Translations under genes and position numbers: made by a program
Shown: positions 8,508 through 16,942 of the stretch, in pieces
How the letters are laid out: every line of letters starts with the position of its first letter
Position numbering within the stretch: position 1 is the stretch's first letter
DNA from: Heyndrickxia sporothermodurans
GTDB taxonomy: Bacteria; Bacillota; Bacilli; Bacillales; Bacillaceae_C
DNA: 64,000 bases
Assembly (NCBI GenBank): GCA_016756695.1
Contig: CP066701.1
Coordinates: 3,430,001-3,494,000, forward strand
Reading direction: 5' to 3'
The notes under the pieces: generated by a model
The model's database searches: none
Told to the model about the DNA's origin: nothing
What the model saw: only the letters and a program-made list of their open reading frames with translations

Positions 8508-8831
8508 TGAGATAAAAATTTTTGAAATCTATTTGAAATAATTGATATAAAAACACGTTGGAATAAATTTTGTCAACAGCTAATTCGCGTTATTATATGG
8601 AAATAACTAAGTAAATATGGTAATTCACCTAATGTAAGTCAGTTCAATATTTAATTTAGAAATCCAGTAAAACAAGGAGATTAGTAAAATACGTTTTTGA
8701 AAATGAAATAGATGTAGATTAATACTATGATATTAGTATTCTCTTCCAAAATTATTACAAAAAACATATGATATGATTTTCTTGCAAGACAAAATCAGAT
8801 ATCGTAGAAATCAAGGAGGAGACATACATCC
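8508..8831 (+). promoter_or_regulatory. Long upstream region of the CAP-domain gene
   Basis: These 324 bases hold no gene that I can see. TTGTCA followed after about 17 nt by TTATAT (around 8570-8600) could be a vegetative-type promoter. A good Shine-Dalgarno AAGGAGGA lies just before the ATG at 8832. The rest is A+T-rich with no convincing hairpin. Confidence 0.35.
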
Positions 8832-9059
8832 ATGAAAAAAACACTTATTACTACAGCAACTGCATTGACACTTCTTGTAGCACCATTAATGAATAAAGCA
8901 GATGCGGCAACACTTCAAAATGATTCAAATAAATCTATTAAAATTCAACAATATCAATATAAAGTAAATAATATGGAAGATGCACAAAAAGTAATTAATC
9001 AACTATTGGCTAAATACAATGTTAATGGCAATAATACAAGTAAAAATGTACAAATGTAA
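8832..9059 (+). pseudogene. 5' part of a secreted CAP-domain protein, split by IS21
   Basis: The N-terminal fragment carries a Sec signal peptide (MKKTLITTATALTLLVAP, then NKADA as cleavage site) and a short helical region (MEDAQKVINQLLAKYNVNG) that may be a small cell-wall-associated domain. It runs into the IS21 left end at 9055 and stops at 9057-9059. Removing the element and one copy of TACAAA joins this fragment in frame to the one at 11491, giving a protein of 248 residues. In this genome the gene is disrupted, and any product from here would be a 75-residue secreted stub. Confidence 0.88.
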
Positions 9060-9181
9060 ACGCTAAAATAAAAGTTGACCACTTTAGCGCAATTCGCTAA
9101 CCAAAAAGTTGACCACCCTTAACACCCAATCCCTTATCATAGAGTTTGTCGAGAACTTCATGATTCGGGAGGAAAAAAAGG

Positions 9182-10691
9182 ATGTTAAAGATGGCTAATA
9201 TAGAGCTTATCAGAAAATTGCACTTTAAAGAAGGTCGTTCTATACGACAATTAGCGAAAGATCTTACATTATCAAGACAAACCATTCGAAAAGCTTTACA
9301 ACAGAATGAAATTCCAACCTATCAACGATCAAAGCCGGTTACCAATCCGGTCATCGACCCCGTTAAACCAATTATTATCCGATGGTTAACGGACGATGAA
9401 ACAGCCCCCCCTAAAACAGCGTCACAGTGCTGCTCAAATCCACAGACGCTTGGTGAAAGAATATGGCTTTAAAGGTGGAGAATCCACTGTACGCCGTTTT
9501 GTACGCCAATATAAGCAGCTCAAAGAAACTCCTAATTCCTCTATACCGTTGGAATTCGATCCCGGTGAATTTGCCCAATTTGATTGGGGGGAAATCATTG
9601 TGCTTTTAAATGGGATTGAAACGAAGGTAATGCTTTTTTGTATGAGACTTTTGTATAGCCGTAAGATTTTTGTAAAAGTGTTTCAGCATCAACGGCAGGA
9701 GGCGTTATTTCAAGGTCACGCAGATGCCTTTGATTATTTCGGTGGTGTCCCGAAAACGATTGTCTATGACAATATGAAAACAGCGGTAAAGAAGGTGTTA
9801 GAAGGGACCAAGCGTGAAGAACAGGAGGCCTTTATCCAGTTTCGATCATACTATCTTTTTGATGCCCAATTTTGTGCACCCGCAAAAGGAAATGAAAAAG
9901 GACAAGTAGAGAAACTAGTTCAAACAGCACGAGCTCAATTTTTAGTTCCCGTTCCACAGGTAAGTGACTTACAGGTACTTAATCACTATCTTTTAGAACA
10001 ATGTGATGCCTATGAAGAAACCTATGTTCCAAAAACGAAAGAACAGGTGGGTGAACGATTTTTACAAGAGAAGCAACAGCTTCTGCCGATTATTGGTACT
10101 CATCCTTGCGCAAGGAAGGTAAGAGCCTCTGTCAACAGTCTTTCGCTTGTTAATTTTGAAACAAACGCCTATTCGGTACCTACTAGGTATGCCGGTCGGA
10201 AAGATGCACAAATAAATGCTTATGTAAATCACATTGAAATAAACATTGACGGAAACTGTGTAGCCAAACATGAGCGTTCATACGAAAAGCTTCAAGAAAT
10301 TTTTGAAGTGGATCATTACTTGGATGAACTGGAGAGAAAACCAAGGGCCATCCAGCATGCGCGCCCAGTTCGAAGAGCTAATCTTCCACCAAGTTATCAA
10401 GAATTTTATAAGAGAAGTCTTTCAAAGTATGGGCATGGAAAAGAGTTTATTAAACTATTAAAACTCCATCGGGAGTTTACGATGGAAACAGTAGAAAGGG
10501 CAGTGGCAAGTTGTGTAAAAGAGCAGCTATATACAGCTGATAGTGTAAGGCATTATCTTTACCTCATGACTCAGCCGGAAGCAACAAAGCCAGCCCCAAT
10601 AAAATATGAAATGGAGCAGTCCGTCACCGTCAAGGCTCCTACATTTAGCCCGTATGACCAACTATTACAGAAAGGGAGGTATATTCACTGA
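9182..10691 (+). pseudogene. istA: IS21 transposase IstA, +1 frameshift in a C7 run
   Basis: IstA is the DDE transposase of IS21 elements. The N-terminal piece (9182 onward) has the helix-turn-helix SIRQLAKDLTLSRQTIRKAL. The frame then shifts at the run of seven C near 9404-9411 into the frame that reads LKQRHSAAQIHRRL. That second piece contains the rve core: FDPGEFAQFDWGE (first D), VPKTIVYDNMKTAV (second D) and KGNEKGQVEKLV (E). With six C the reading frame would be continuous, giving a normal-length protein of about 500 residues. This could be a dead copy, a slippery site, or a base-call error in a homopolymer. Confidence 0.88.
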
Positions 10692-10708
10692 ATACACACC
10701 GTTATCAA

Positions 10709-11431
10709 ATGGATGAATATCTAAAAAGGCTGCGCTTGCCGACTATACGTGAACAAGTTGACGCTTATTTGCGCGAAGCAAATGAGCAACAAATTACCTA
10801 TGAAGAATTTCTCTTTCAATTATTATCGATTGAAATAGCTGAGCGAGAAATCAAAAAGAAAGAGTTAGCCAGAAAAAAGGCGCAATTCCCTGTACATAAG
10901 GACCTCCTCTCTTTTCAATTTGAGGAGGCTCCCCACGTACCAAAAAGACGCATTCTGGACATCTTTCAAGGGGAGTACATTCAGCAGAAAAGGAATGTCA
11001 TTTTTATTGGGAACTCAGGTACAGGAAAGTCGCATTTATCAATTGCGTTAGGGGAAGAGGCGATTAATCAAGGCTATACTGTCAAATATTATACGGCCGC
11101 CCGCCTATCGAATGAACTGATGGAAGCCCAAGACGAAAAAAGGCTCCTCCAGTTGGAGAAACAATGGTTGGCTGCAGATGTCACGATTATTGATGAACTT
11201 GGCTATATCCCCTACCACCAGAGAGCAGCCGAATTACTGTTTCAATTTTTTTCTACTCGTTATGAAAGAGGAAGCATGATTATCACTAGCAATCGGGAGT
11301 TTAGCCGATGGGTAGAAGTTTTTCACGATGAACAGATGACCGCCGCCTTGTTAGATCGAGTGACTCACAAGGCCCACATTATCCCAATGAACGGAGAGAG
11401 TTATCGTCTCAAAGAAACATATTCGAAGTAA
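10709..11431 (+). CDS. istB: IS21 helper ATPase IstB
   Basis: A 240-residue DnaC-like AAA+ ATPase that helps IstA choose and capture target DNA. The Walker A is GNSGTGKSHL near residue 105, Walker B is VTIIDELGY, and the sensor/arginine-finger region is ITSNREFSRW. Seven in-frame codons upstream (LNTHRYQ) match the normal IstB N-terminus and begin with CTG at 10688, which overlaps the istA stop as CTGA and follows GGGAGG. The ATG of this copy may have mutated to CTG, or CTG is used. The gene is otherwise intact. Confidence 0.92.
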   Translation: MDEYLKRLRLPTIREQVDAYLREANEQQITYEEFLFQLLSIEIAEREIKKKELARKKAQFPVHKDLLSFQFEEAPHVPKRRILDIFQGEYIQQKRNVIFIGNSGTGKSHLSIALGEEAINQGYTVKYYTAARLSNELMEAQDEKRLLQLEKQWLAADVTIIDELGYIPYHQRAAELLFQFFSTRYERGSMIITSNREFSRWVEVFHDEQMTAALLDRVTHKAHIIPMNGESYRLKETYSK

Positions 11432-11490
11432 CAAAAGGGTGGTCAACTTTTACATGAGCGACATGGTCAACTTTTGGGTTGACATTTACA

Positions 11491-12020
11491 TACAAAAGAA
11501 GGTAAAACCGGTTAAGCCTACAACAACAAAAAAAGCAAAGCCTGTTACACAAAATAAACCAAGTACTGGGCAAACAAGCAAGACAACTCCAGCAAAATCA
11601 ACAACACCTACTACTTCAACTACACAAAAAGCTGATTACAGTTTAAATGCTTTTGAAAAGCAAGTAGTAGATTTAACGAATAAAGAACGTGCGATAAATG
11701 GTCTTCCTGCACTTAAGATTGATACCGAATTAAGTAAAGTTGCTCGTACAAAATCTAATGATATGGCAAAAAATAAATACTTTGATCACACAAGTCCAAC
11801 ATATGGTTCACCGTTTGATATGATGAAGAAATTTGGTATTTCCTATCGTTCAGCAGGTGAAAATATCGCAATGGGTCAACGTTCACCTGAAGAGGTTGTA
11901 AATGCTTGGATGAACAGTGAAGGTCACCGCGCAAATATTTTAAACAAAAACTATACACATATTGGTGTTGGATATGTAGAAAATGGGAACTACTGGACTC
12001 AAGAATTCATCGGAAAATAA
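11491..12020 (+). pseudogene. 3' part of the CAP-domain protein
   Basis: The fragment begins with a Lys/Thr/Pro-rich linker (about residues 75-120 of the restored protein), typical of wall-spanning or secreted proteins. The CAP/SCP (YkwD-like) domain follows: NAFEKQVVDLTNKERAINGL, FDHTSPTYGSPF with the conserved His, SAGENIAMG, SEGHRANILN with the second His, and IGVGYVENGNYWTQEF. It lacks the signal peptide left behind at 8832. A read-through start at ATG 11454 in the IS end could produce a cytosolic version. CAP proteins of Bacillus are secreted and often sporulation-linked; their activity is uncertain. Confidence 0.9.
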
Positions 12021-12030
12021 TCGCTATAGT

Positions 12031-12064
12031 AGACAACCTTCTTTCATGAGGGTTGTCTTTTTGT
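12031..12064 (+). terminator. Terminator after the CAP-domain gene
   Basis: Stem AGACAACC / GGTTGTCT with a 13-nt loop and a following T-rich tail, 10 nt past the stop. Confidence 0.75.
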
Positions 12065-12149
12065 CTTTTGAATCATAGCCATGAATCATATTTCTTAAAA
12101 TTAGTGCATATAGTGTAGGGACAAGTACTAATTTTGGGGGATTGATATT

Positions 12150-12296
12150 ATGGCATATAAATATTCTAAAGGATGGTATGTTCAGAAGTTAAAAGAAAAA
12201 GGAATCCGCTATCACCCAATAGGAAGAAAAAAACTAGAGCTTTACAAAACATGGGTTGTACGGAATCTTTATAATGAGAAGTTAAAGAAAAATTAA
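12150..12296 (+). CDS. YflJ-like small protein (DUF2639)
   Basis: A 48-residue basic protein: YKYSKGWYVQKLKEKGIRYH, then PIGRKKLELYKTWVVRNLYN. This pattern is the DUF2639 family represented by B. subtilis YflJ. It is soluble and helical and of unknown function, with sporulation-associated members. The ATG lies 8-10 nt after a G-rich TTTGGGGG site. It converges with the acetyltransferase gene and shares a bidirectional terminator with it. Confidence 0.8.
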   Translation: MAYKYSKGWYVQKLKEKGIRYHPIGRKKLELYKTWVVRNLYNEKLKKN

Positions 12297-12302
12297 TATT
12301 AA

Positions 12303-12333
12303 AAAAAGAACTCGCTTTTTGCGAGTTCTTTAT
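12303..12333. terminator. Bidirectional terminator between the yflJ-like and acetyltransferase genes
   Basis: Perfect stem AAAGAACTCGC / GCGAGTTCTTT with a TTTTT loop, flanked by A on the left and T on the right. It serves both converging genes. Confidence 0.85.
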
Positions 12334-12893
12334 GCTTCAAGGGCATGTGTTTCATTGTTAGCTGTTTGCTGCCGCATCATATATAGTGAATAAAGATCTT
12401 TTGAAATTTCATATAAATCATATATATATTCTTTTGCATTTAATTGATCAAATACAACTTTCCGAGATTCATTCGCTTTTATAACATATGGAAGTTTTTC
12501 TGCAGCTTTTATAGAACGAATATTTTCTTTGCGAATTCGCATGAAAATCGTTTCAATACCTAATTCATAAAAAGCCTCGTTAAAAAATGCCTCTTTTGCA
12601 TGTTTATTATACCCTTTCCCATGGTACGGTTTTCCGATCCATGTACCTAAAAATCCTGCACCATTTTCAATATCATATAAATTGATCGTGCCAATTGGAT
12701 TTCCCCATTCATCAATTATTGTCCGCGATATGAGTTCTCCTTTTTCTTCGGCTTCTATTGTATGTTTCGTTAAAAATAGAAACTCGTCATGGGAATTTGC
12801 TTTATGACGAACAAAAGGAAAGACTTCCGGGTGTACCATCAAATCGAATAGAATGTGGCTTTCTTGACCAATTAATTCGCGTTTCTTGAGCAT
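12330..12893 (-). CDS. GNAT-family N-acetyltransferase (RimJ/RimL type)
   Basis: A 187-residue acetyltransferase that moves an acetyl group from acetyl-CoA to an amine. The fold is seen as ISRTIIDEWGNPIGTINLYD (beta strands), FLGTWIGKPYHGKGYNKHAK (the acetyl-CoA loop in a variant Q/RxxGxG/A form), and ETIFMRIRKENIRSIKAAEK (the RimJ/L-typical NxxSxxxxEK). The substrate is not evident. The ATG follows GGAGGGA at 6 nt. The 5' untranslated region is unusually structured. Confidence 0.85.
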   Translation of the reverse strand: MLKKRELIGQESHILFDLMVHPEVFPFVRHKANSHDEFLFLTKHTIEAEEKGELISRTIIDEWGNPIGTINLYDIENGAGFLGTWIGKPYHGKGYNKHAKEAFFNEAFYELGIETIFMRIRKENIRSIKAAEKLPYVIKANESRKVVFDQLNAKEYIYDLYEISKDLYSLYMMRQQTANNETHALEA

Positions 12894-13040
12894 GACGATC
12901 CCTCCAATGAGGGCAGTTTTCCCCTAAGTAGGAAGATCCACCCTCGAAATTTTTTAAAGTTGCGTAAAAAATTTCGGGGTGGGAATCGAACCCACTAGGA
13001 CCAGTCAAGAAACTTTTCTGGTGGCGCACCATTTGCCTTC
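12894..13040 (-). promoter_or_regulatory. Structured leader with a tRNA T-arm-like hairpin upstream of the GNAT gene
   Basis: Read on the minus strand, the leader contains in order: TGGTG-CGC-CACCA (13031-13019); ACCAG pairing with CTGGT across 13 nt; a canonical T-arm GTGGG-TTCGATT-CCCAC (12995-12979); a long hairpin in which CCACCCCGAAATTTTTTA pairs with downstream TAAAAAATTTCGAGGGTGG (12982-12938); and a last hairpin near GCCCTC/GAGGG just before the ribosome binding site. Neighbouring stems share strands (CCAC, CCACC), so they exclude one another, as expected of a switch. No known riboswitch class was recognised. Confidence 0.5.
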
Positions 13041-13167
13041 CCTAAATGCTGTATATAAACTTGTGTAATTATTTTCTGATTGTATATTACAATAAATTTC
13101 AGCAATTGAAAATAGGTTTTTTATTAATTTTTTTTGACTATTTATCCCTCGTTTCGACAAATTATTT

Positions 13168-13764
13168 TTACTTCTTCTTTTTGATAAAGTAATGATAACT
13201 AAAGTAAAGTAATAAAGAAAAACAAGCAATTAATATAATTGGTTTTATGTAGGCAGACGCTACGACACTTATCGAATTCCAATGCTGGTTTAATTGCATC
13301 CCTATTAAAAGAAAAAGAATGGTCCAAGGCAGCATAGCCGCAATCGTATAGATTAAAAATTGATGAAAGGGCATCCTTGCAATGCCTGCTGGAATTGAAA
13401 TCGCATGGCGTACGATAGGAATAAATCTCGCCGTAAAAATAACGATCGTTCCATATTTATTAAACCATAATTCAGCAGCATCTAAATGACTACGTTTTAT
13501 TAACAAAAACTTTCCGTATTTTTCAAAAAAAGGACGTCCGCCATACACACCGAGCCAATAAAGAAAAAGTTGGGCGATCGTTCCCCCAATTATTCCCGCA
13601 AGTAAGGCAGCAAAAAAGGATATGTCCCCATTAGAAATTAAATAGCCACCATATCCTAAAACGACTTCGCTTGGTATAACTTCAATCATTAAAGCAATAG
13701 TAATACCGAAAAAACCATATTGACCAAGTAGTTCAAGTATATTTGTGACCCAGTCAGCAGTCAT
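13168..13764 (-). CDS. DedA-family membrane protein
   Basis: A 198-residue polytopic protein of the DedA/VTT family, which in bacteria helps recycle lipid carriers and keep the membrane potential. Family marks are the early acidic residue in IEVIPSEVVLGYGG, the GGTIAQLFLYWLGVYGGRPFFEKYG region, and the conserved FTARFIPIVRHAISIPAGIARM amphipathic loop in two parts. GGAG lies before the ATG at 13764, and the TTG five codons upstream overlaps that site. It starts 15 nt after the uppP stop, so the two are an operon. Pairing with uppP suits a shared role in undecaprenyl-phosphate flow. Confidence 0.92.
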   Translation of the reverse strand: MTADWVTNILELLGQYGFFGITIALMIEVIPSEVVLGYGGYLISNGDISFFAALLAGIIGGTIAQLFLYWLGVYGGRPFFEKYGKFLLIKRSHLDAAELWFNKYGTIVIFTARFIPIVRHAISIPAGIARMPFHQFLIYTIAAMLPWTILFLLIGMQLNQHWNSISVVASAYIKPIILIACFSLLLYFSYHYFIKKKK

Positions 13765-13779
13765 ATTATTCAACTCCAA

Positions 13780-14562
13780 TTAAAAAATTCCTAAAGTTTG
13801 TAATAGAATAATCGAGATTCCAAGAATCCAAACATAATAGGCAAAGATTTTAAGAGATCGCTTCTTTAAAAAATTCACCATTCCAACAATTGCTAAATAG
13901 CCAAAAATAGCTGAAGCAACGGTCCCAAAAAGAAGTCCAGTAAGTGTTACAGACTCTACTTGTCCAGAAAAAATATCTTTCCCTTGTAACACGATCCCAC
14001 CTAGAATGGCTGGTGTAGATAATAAAAATGAAAAATATGCTGCCGTTTCCCTATCTAATTTTCTAAATAGTCCTGCTGCAATCGTCAAACCTGATCGAGA
14101 CAATGCTGGGAAGATTGCTGCTGCTTGAAAGGATCCAATGATAAAAGCATCTGAATAACGTATATCTTCTAAATTTTTTTCGCCTTTTTTTGCTTTTTCT
14201 GCAAACCAGAGGACGAAACCGGTAACCAGAAATTCCCAACCTATTGTGCTGCCAGTCTTCGATATTTCATCAAAATAATCTTTAAATAAAAGACCGATAA
14301 CAACAGCTGGTATTGTACCGACTATCATTACAAGTGATAATTTACTAAAAGGATTGCAAATCATTTTCCATAATTCACTTTTATAAACGACAATAATGGC
14401 TAATAATGTCCCCACATGTAGCATCGTATCAAGAAAAAGTCCTGCCTCATCCAACCCAAATAAATGTCTGCCGATATACAAATGCCCGGTACTCGAGATT
14501 GGTAAAAACTCGGTTAAACCTTGGATAATTCCTAATATGAACGCTTGAATATTCGATAACAA
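13780..14562 (-). CDS. uppP: Undecaprenyl-diphosphatase UppP (BacA)
   Basis: A 260-residue integral membrane enzyme that removes one phosphate from undecaprenyl pyrophosphate so the lipid carrier can be reused in wall synthesis; it also gives bacitracin resistance. Signatures are the N-terminal QGLTEFLPISSTGHL (the E-rich loop) and the central FPALSRSGLTIAAGL with the Ser/Arg of the active site. AGGTGA lies 5 nt before TTG 14562. The ATG at 14598 would add 12 polar residues and has no ribosome binding site. About eight membrane helices are seen. Confidence 0.95.
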   Translation of the reverse strand: MLSNIQAFILGIIQGLTEFLPISSTGHLYIGRHLFGLDEAGLFLDTMLHVGTLLAIIVVYKSELWKMICNPFSKLSLVMIVGTIPAVVIGLLFKDYFDEISKTGSTIGWEFLVTGFVLWFAEKAKKGEKNLEDIRYSDAFIIGSFQAAAIFPALSRSGLTIAAGLFRKLDRETAAYFSFLLSTPAILGGIVLQGKDIFSGQVESVTLTGLLFGTVASAIFGYLAIVGMVNFLKKRSLKIFAYYVWILGISIILLQTLGIF

Positions 14563-14741
14563 AAAATCACCTACTTTATGTATTGTAAATTTGGACAACT
14601 ATTAAATACATATGCAAAGCATTCTAAGAAAATAATGAAAAAAATTATTTAGAAAAAGAAATTAAGAAGTTGTTTAAATGTGAATAAACTCTATCAATTT
14701 TCATATAATAGACTGATACTTCTTGGATAGGGTGAAAAGAA

Positions 14742-15494
14742 ATGAATATAAAAGAGTATTATTCCTCTTTGAAGAATGTGTATTTTAATCAATTAGTTAT
14801 TATTGGCGTTTCGGCAACAATCTGCATATTTATTATGATCTATTTTGAAATAACGATATTTCATAAATTGATTTTTATTTCGATCGGTACATTATTAGTC
14901 TATTTCTATAGTAAATACTTTTATTTTTCATATCGAGAATCAAAAGCATCGAACCTTTTAAACTCGCAAGAAAAAGTATTGCAACATAATCAATTTTTAT
15001 TATTACAGGAAACAAACCCTAGTTTTCAATTAAAACTTTTTAAAAGTAATGGGATTTGTGAATGGGAAATTTCTGAAGTTAAAAAAGGCTCAATGATGAA
15101 AACAAAGTATCGGTCCCATTTATTTGAGTTAAAAAAACGGGATGGAAGTACACTAGCACTATTTAAAATCCCTCGTTTTCAAAAATCGGTATTAGAAATA
15201 ATCGCTTCGGATAAAAAAATGAGACTTAATTTCGTTACCAAAGGGAAAGGCAAAGAAATTTTTTCTTTAAATCAACAACAATTCTCAATCGATAAAAATT
15301 CTTCAATCATTCAACTGTTAAAAGATGGAACTGTGTTAATGAAAAGTGAAATAGGGTTAATGCCGCTTAATTGGCAAAAGCAGTTTGCGCCCAATACGCC
15401 AATTATTGAAATAAACGAAAAAGTTGAATTGCTAGATTTTTATATTGCTGTTTGTCTACTTATCTATTGCCTACAAAAGTATAAAAAGTTGTAA
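14742..15494 (+). CDS. Hypothetical membrane-anchored protein
   Basis: A 250-residue protein with two N-terminal membrane helices (residues 17-38 and 42-62) in a hairpin and a cytoplasmic domain of about 180 residues rich in beta strands (FQLKLFKSNGICEWEISEVK, HLFELKKRDGSTLALFKIPR). The alternating strand pattern recalls tubby/scramblase-like folds, but this is weak and I do not assign a family. The start is ATG behind AGGGTGAAAAG. A terminator follows. Confidence 0.6.
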   Translation: MNIKEYYSSLKNVYFNQLVIIGVSATICIFIMIYFEITIFHKLIFISIGTLLVYFYSKYFYFSYRESKASNLLNSQEKVLQHNQFLLLQETNPSFQLKLFKSNGICEWEISEVKKGSMMKTKYRSHLFELKKRDGSTLALFKIPRFQKSVLEIIASDKKMRLNFVTKGKGKEIFSLNQQQFSIDKNSSIIQLLKDGTVLMKSEIGLMPLNWQKQFAPNTPIIEINEKVELLDFYIAVCLLIYCLQKYKKL

Positions 15495-15499
15495 CTCAC

Positions 15500-15541
15500 A
15501 TCTATAGGTTTTAATTTTGTTGCTCCTATAGATTTTTTTAT
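15500..15541 (+). terminator. Terminator after the 14742-15494 gene
   Basis: Stem ATCTATAGG / CCTATAGAT around a 16-nt loop and a run of seven T. Confidence 0.78.
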
Positions 15542-15626
15542 GGACTTTAAACCTAGTTCTTTGGTATTATTTCTTTGTGATTTCACATTAATAGGAATAA
15601 TTTACATCGAATAAGGGGAGAATTTC

Positions 15627-16868
15627 ATGGAAGTTTTTGTTGCACGACAACCAATTTTTAATGAGAATGAAAAAGTAATATCGTACGAATTACTTTACCG
15701 TAATAATAAAGTAAATGCATTTCCTAATATTGACGGAGATCAAGCAACAGCTGATGTCATCATAAATAGTTTTTTAAATATCGGTATTGATAACCTTTCA
15801 TCCGGATTACCTTGTTTTATAAACTTTACAGAAAATCTACTTCAACAAAAAGTTCCCACCTATTTCCCCCCGAGAGAAATCGTTGTTGAAATACTAGAAA
15901 ATATTTTACCGTCCCCCGAACTTCTTACCATTTGTATGGAGTTAAAAAATCAAGGTTATCGAATCGCTTTAGATGATTACATATTCCATGAGAAGAATAT
16001 TTATTCGTTGGAATTATTAAAAGTAGTCGATATTGTGAAAATAGATTTTTTGAATACAGATACAGTGAATCGAAAAAAGATTGAAACGATTGTTAAACAG
16101 TTTAATCTAAAATTATTAGCGGAAAAGGTTGAGACTCGAGAACAATTTGAACTTGCAAAAAGAAGCGGGTACAGCTATTTTCAAGGTTATTTTTTTAGTA
16201 AACCTGTAATTGTTTCAACATTTGATATTCCCGCATCTTTCAACTCTTATTTTCAAATTATAAATAAATTATCTTATGAAGACGTAAGTTTTGAAGCTGT
16301 AAGTCAAATCATTGAACAAGACTTATCTTTATCGTATAAATTGCTAAAATTAATCAATTCCCCCGCATATCGTCCAAAACATAAAATTCATTCCATACCT
16401 CAAGCAATAATATTATTAGGTTTAATTGAGATTAAAAGGTGGATTTACGTGTTAGCCGTCAGAGAAAATGCTGGATGGCGTCAACAGCTTTCAGATGAGG
16501 TAAAAACTATTTGCTTAACAAGAGCTAAATGTTGTGAAATTATTGCGGAAAAATATATTGGAAAGGGTCAGTCTCCAAGTTATTTTTTATTAGGCCTTTT
16601 TTCTCTAATGGATACTATTTTATCCATTCCGATGGAAACGATATTAGATAAACTCCCACTTGATGACACGATTTATAATGCTTTATGTGGGGAGGAAAAT
16701 GAAATGAGAGGAGTACTGGAATTGGTTATTTCAATCGAAAAAGGGGAATGGGAACTCATGGAGCGATTATTAAATAAAAGTGGTATAGATTCTAGTAAGC
16801 TACCATCTATTTATCAACAGGCATTGAAGTGGAGTGTAAATGTGTTAAATGAAGACTATTTAGATTGA
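15627..16868 (+). CDS. EAL-HDOD domain signalling protein (YuxH type)
   Basis: A 413-residue cytoplasmic protein. The N-terminal half is an EAL-like barrel (VFVARQPIFNENEKVISYEL, ALDDYIF, VDIVKIDF, LLAEKVETREQFELAKRSGY, YFQGYFFSKP). Its signature is EIL rather than EAL and several metal ligands differ, so c-di-GMP hydrolysis is doubtful. The C-terminal half is an HDOD domain (DLSLSYKLLKLINSPAYRPK, IPQAIILLGLIEIKRWIYVLA), a metal-free relative of HD phosphohydrolases. The combination is that of B. subtilis YuxH. Its ligand is not known. AAGGGGAG precedes the ATG. Confidence 0.88.
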   Translation: MEVFVARQPIFNENEKVISYELLYRNNKVNAFPNIDGDQATADVIINSFLNIGIDNLSSGLPCFINFTENLLQQKVPTYFPPREIVVEILENILPSPELLTICMELKNQGYRIALDDYIFHEKNIYSLELLKVVDIVKIDFLNTDTVNRKKIETIVKQFNLKLLAEKVETREQFELAKRSGYSYFQGYFFSKPVIVSTFDIPASFNSYFQIINKLSYEDVSFEAVSQIIEQDLSLSYKLLKLINSPAYRPKHKIHSIPQAIILLGLIEIKRWIYVLAVRENAGWRQQLSDEVKTICLTRAKCCEIIAEKYIGKGQSPSYFLLGLFSLMDTILSIPMETILDKLPLDDTIYNALCGEENEMRGVLELVISIEKGEWELMERLLNKSGIDSSKLPSIYQQALKWSVNVLNEDYLD

Positions 16869-16942
16869 ATCTTGATTGAATTCTTTTTTTGTGGCACCCT
16901 TAATAAATAAGAAGTAAAGTACTGTTTTGTGGGGGATTAAAT

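Larger units (their letters stand above)
9055..11490 (+). mobile_element. IS21-family element inserted in a CAP-domain gene
   Basis: A 2436-bp element with ends TGTAAACGC... and ...GACATTTACA. It carries istA and istB. The ends show the multiple terminal repeats typical of IS21: AAAAGTTGACCA at 9070 and 9104 on the left, and its complement TGGTCAACTTTT at 11440 and 11464 on the right. The direct repeat TACAAA at 9049-9054 and 11491-11496 is the target duplication. Excision in silico restores an open frame, so the insertion is recent. The element also has an extra C in istA. Confidence 0.95.

Noticed and set aside
12979-13031. tRNA gene
   Set aside because: Only the T-arm fits. No 7-bp acceptor stem, anticodon arm or CCA end can be drawn around it.
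12802-13032. 76-codon minus-strand frame across the GNAT leader
   Set aside because: It overlaps the acetyltransferase start and the hairpins of the leader, has no ribosome site, and its codons follow the RNA structure rather than a protein pattern.
12894-13040. T-box leader
   Set aside because: GAGGGTGGATC is reminiscent of the T-box AGGGTGGNACCGCG, but the second half is missing, there is no Stem I, and the downstream gene is not an aminoacyl-tRNA or amino-acid gene.
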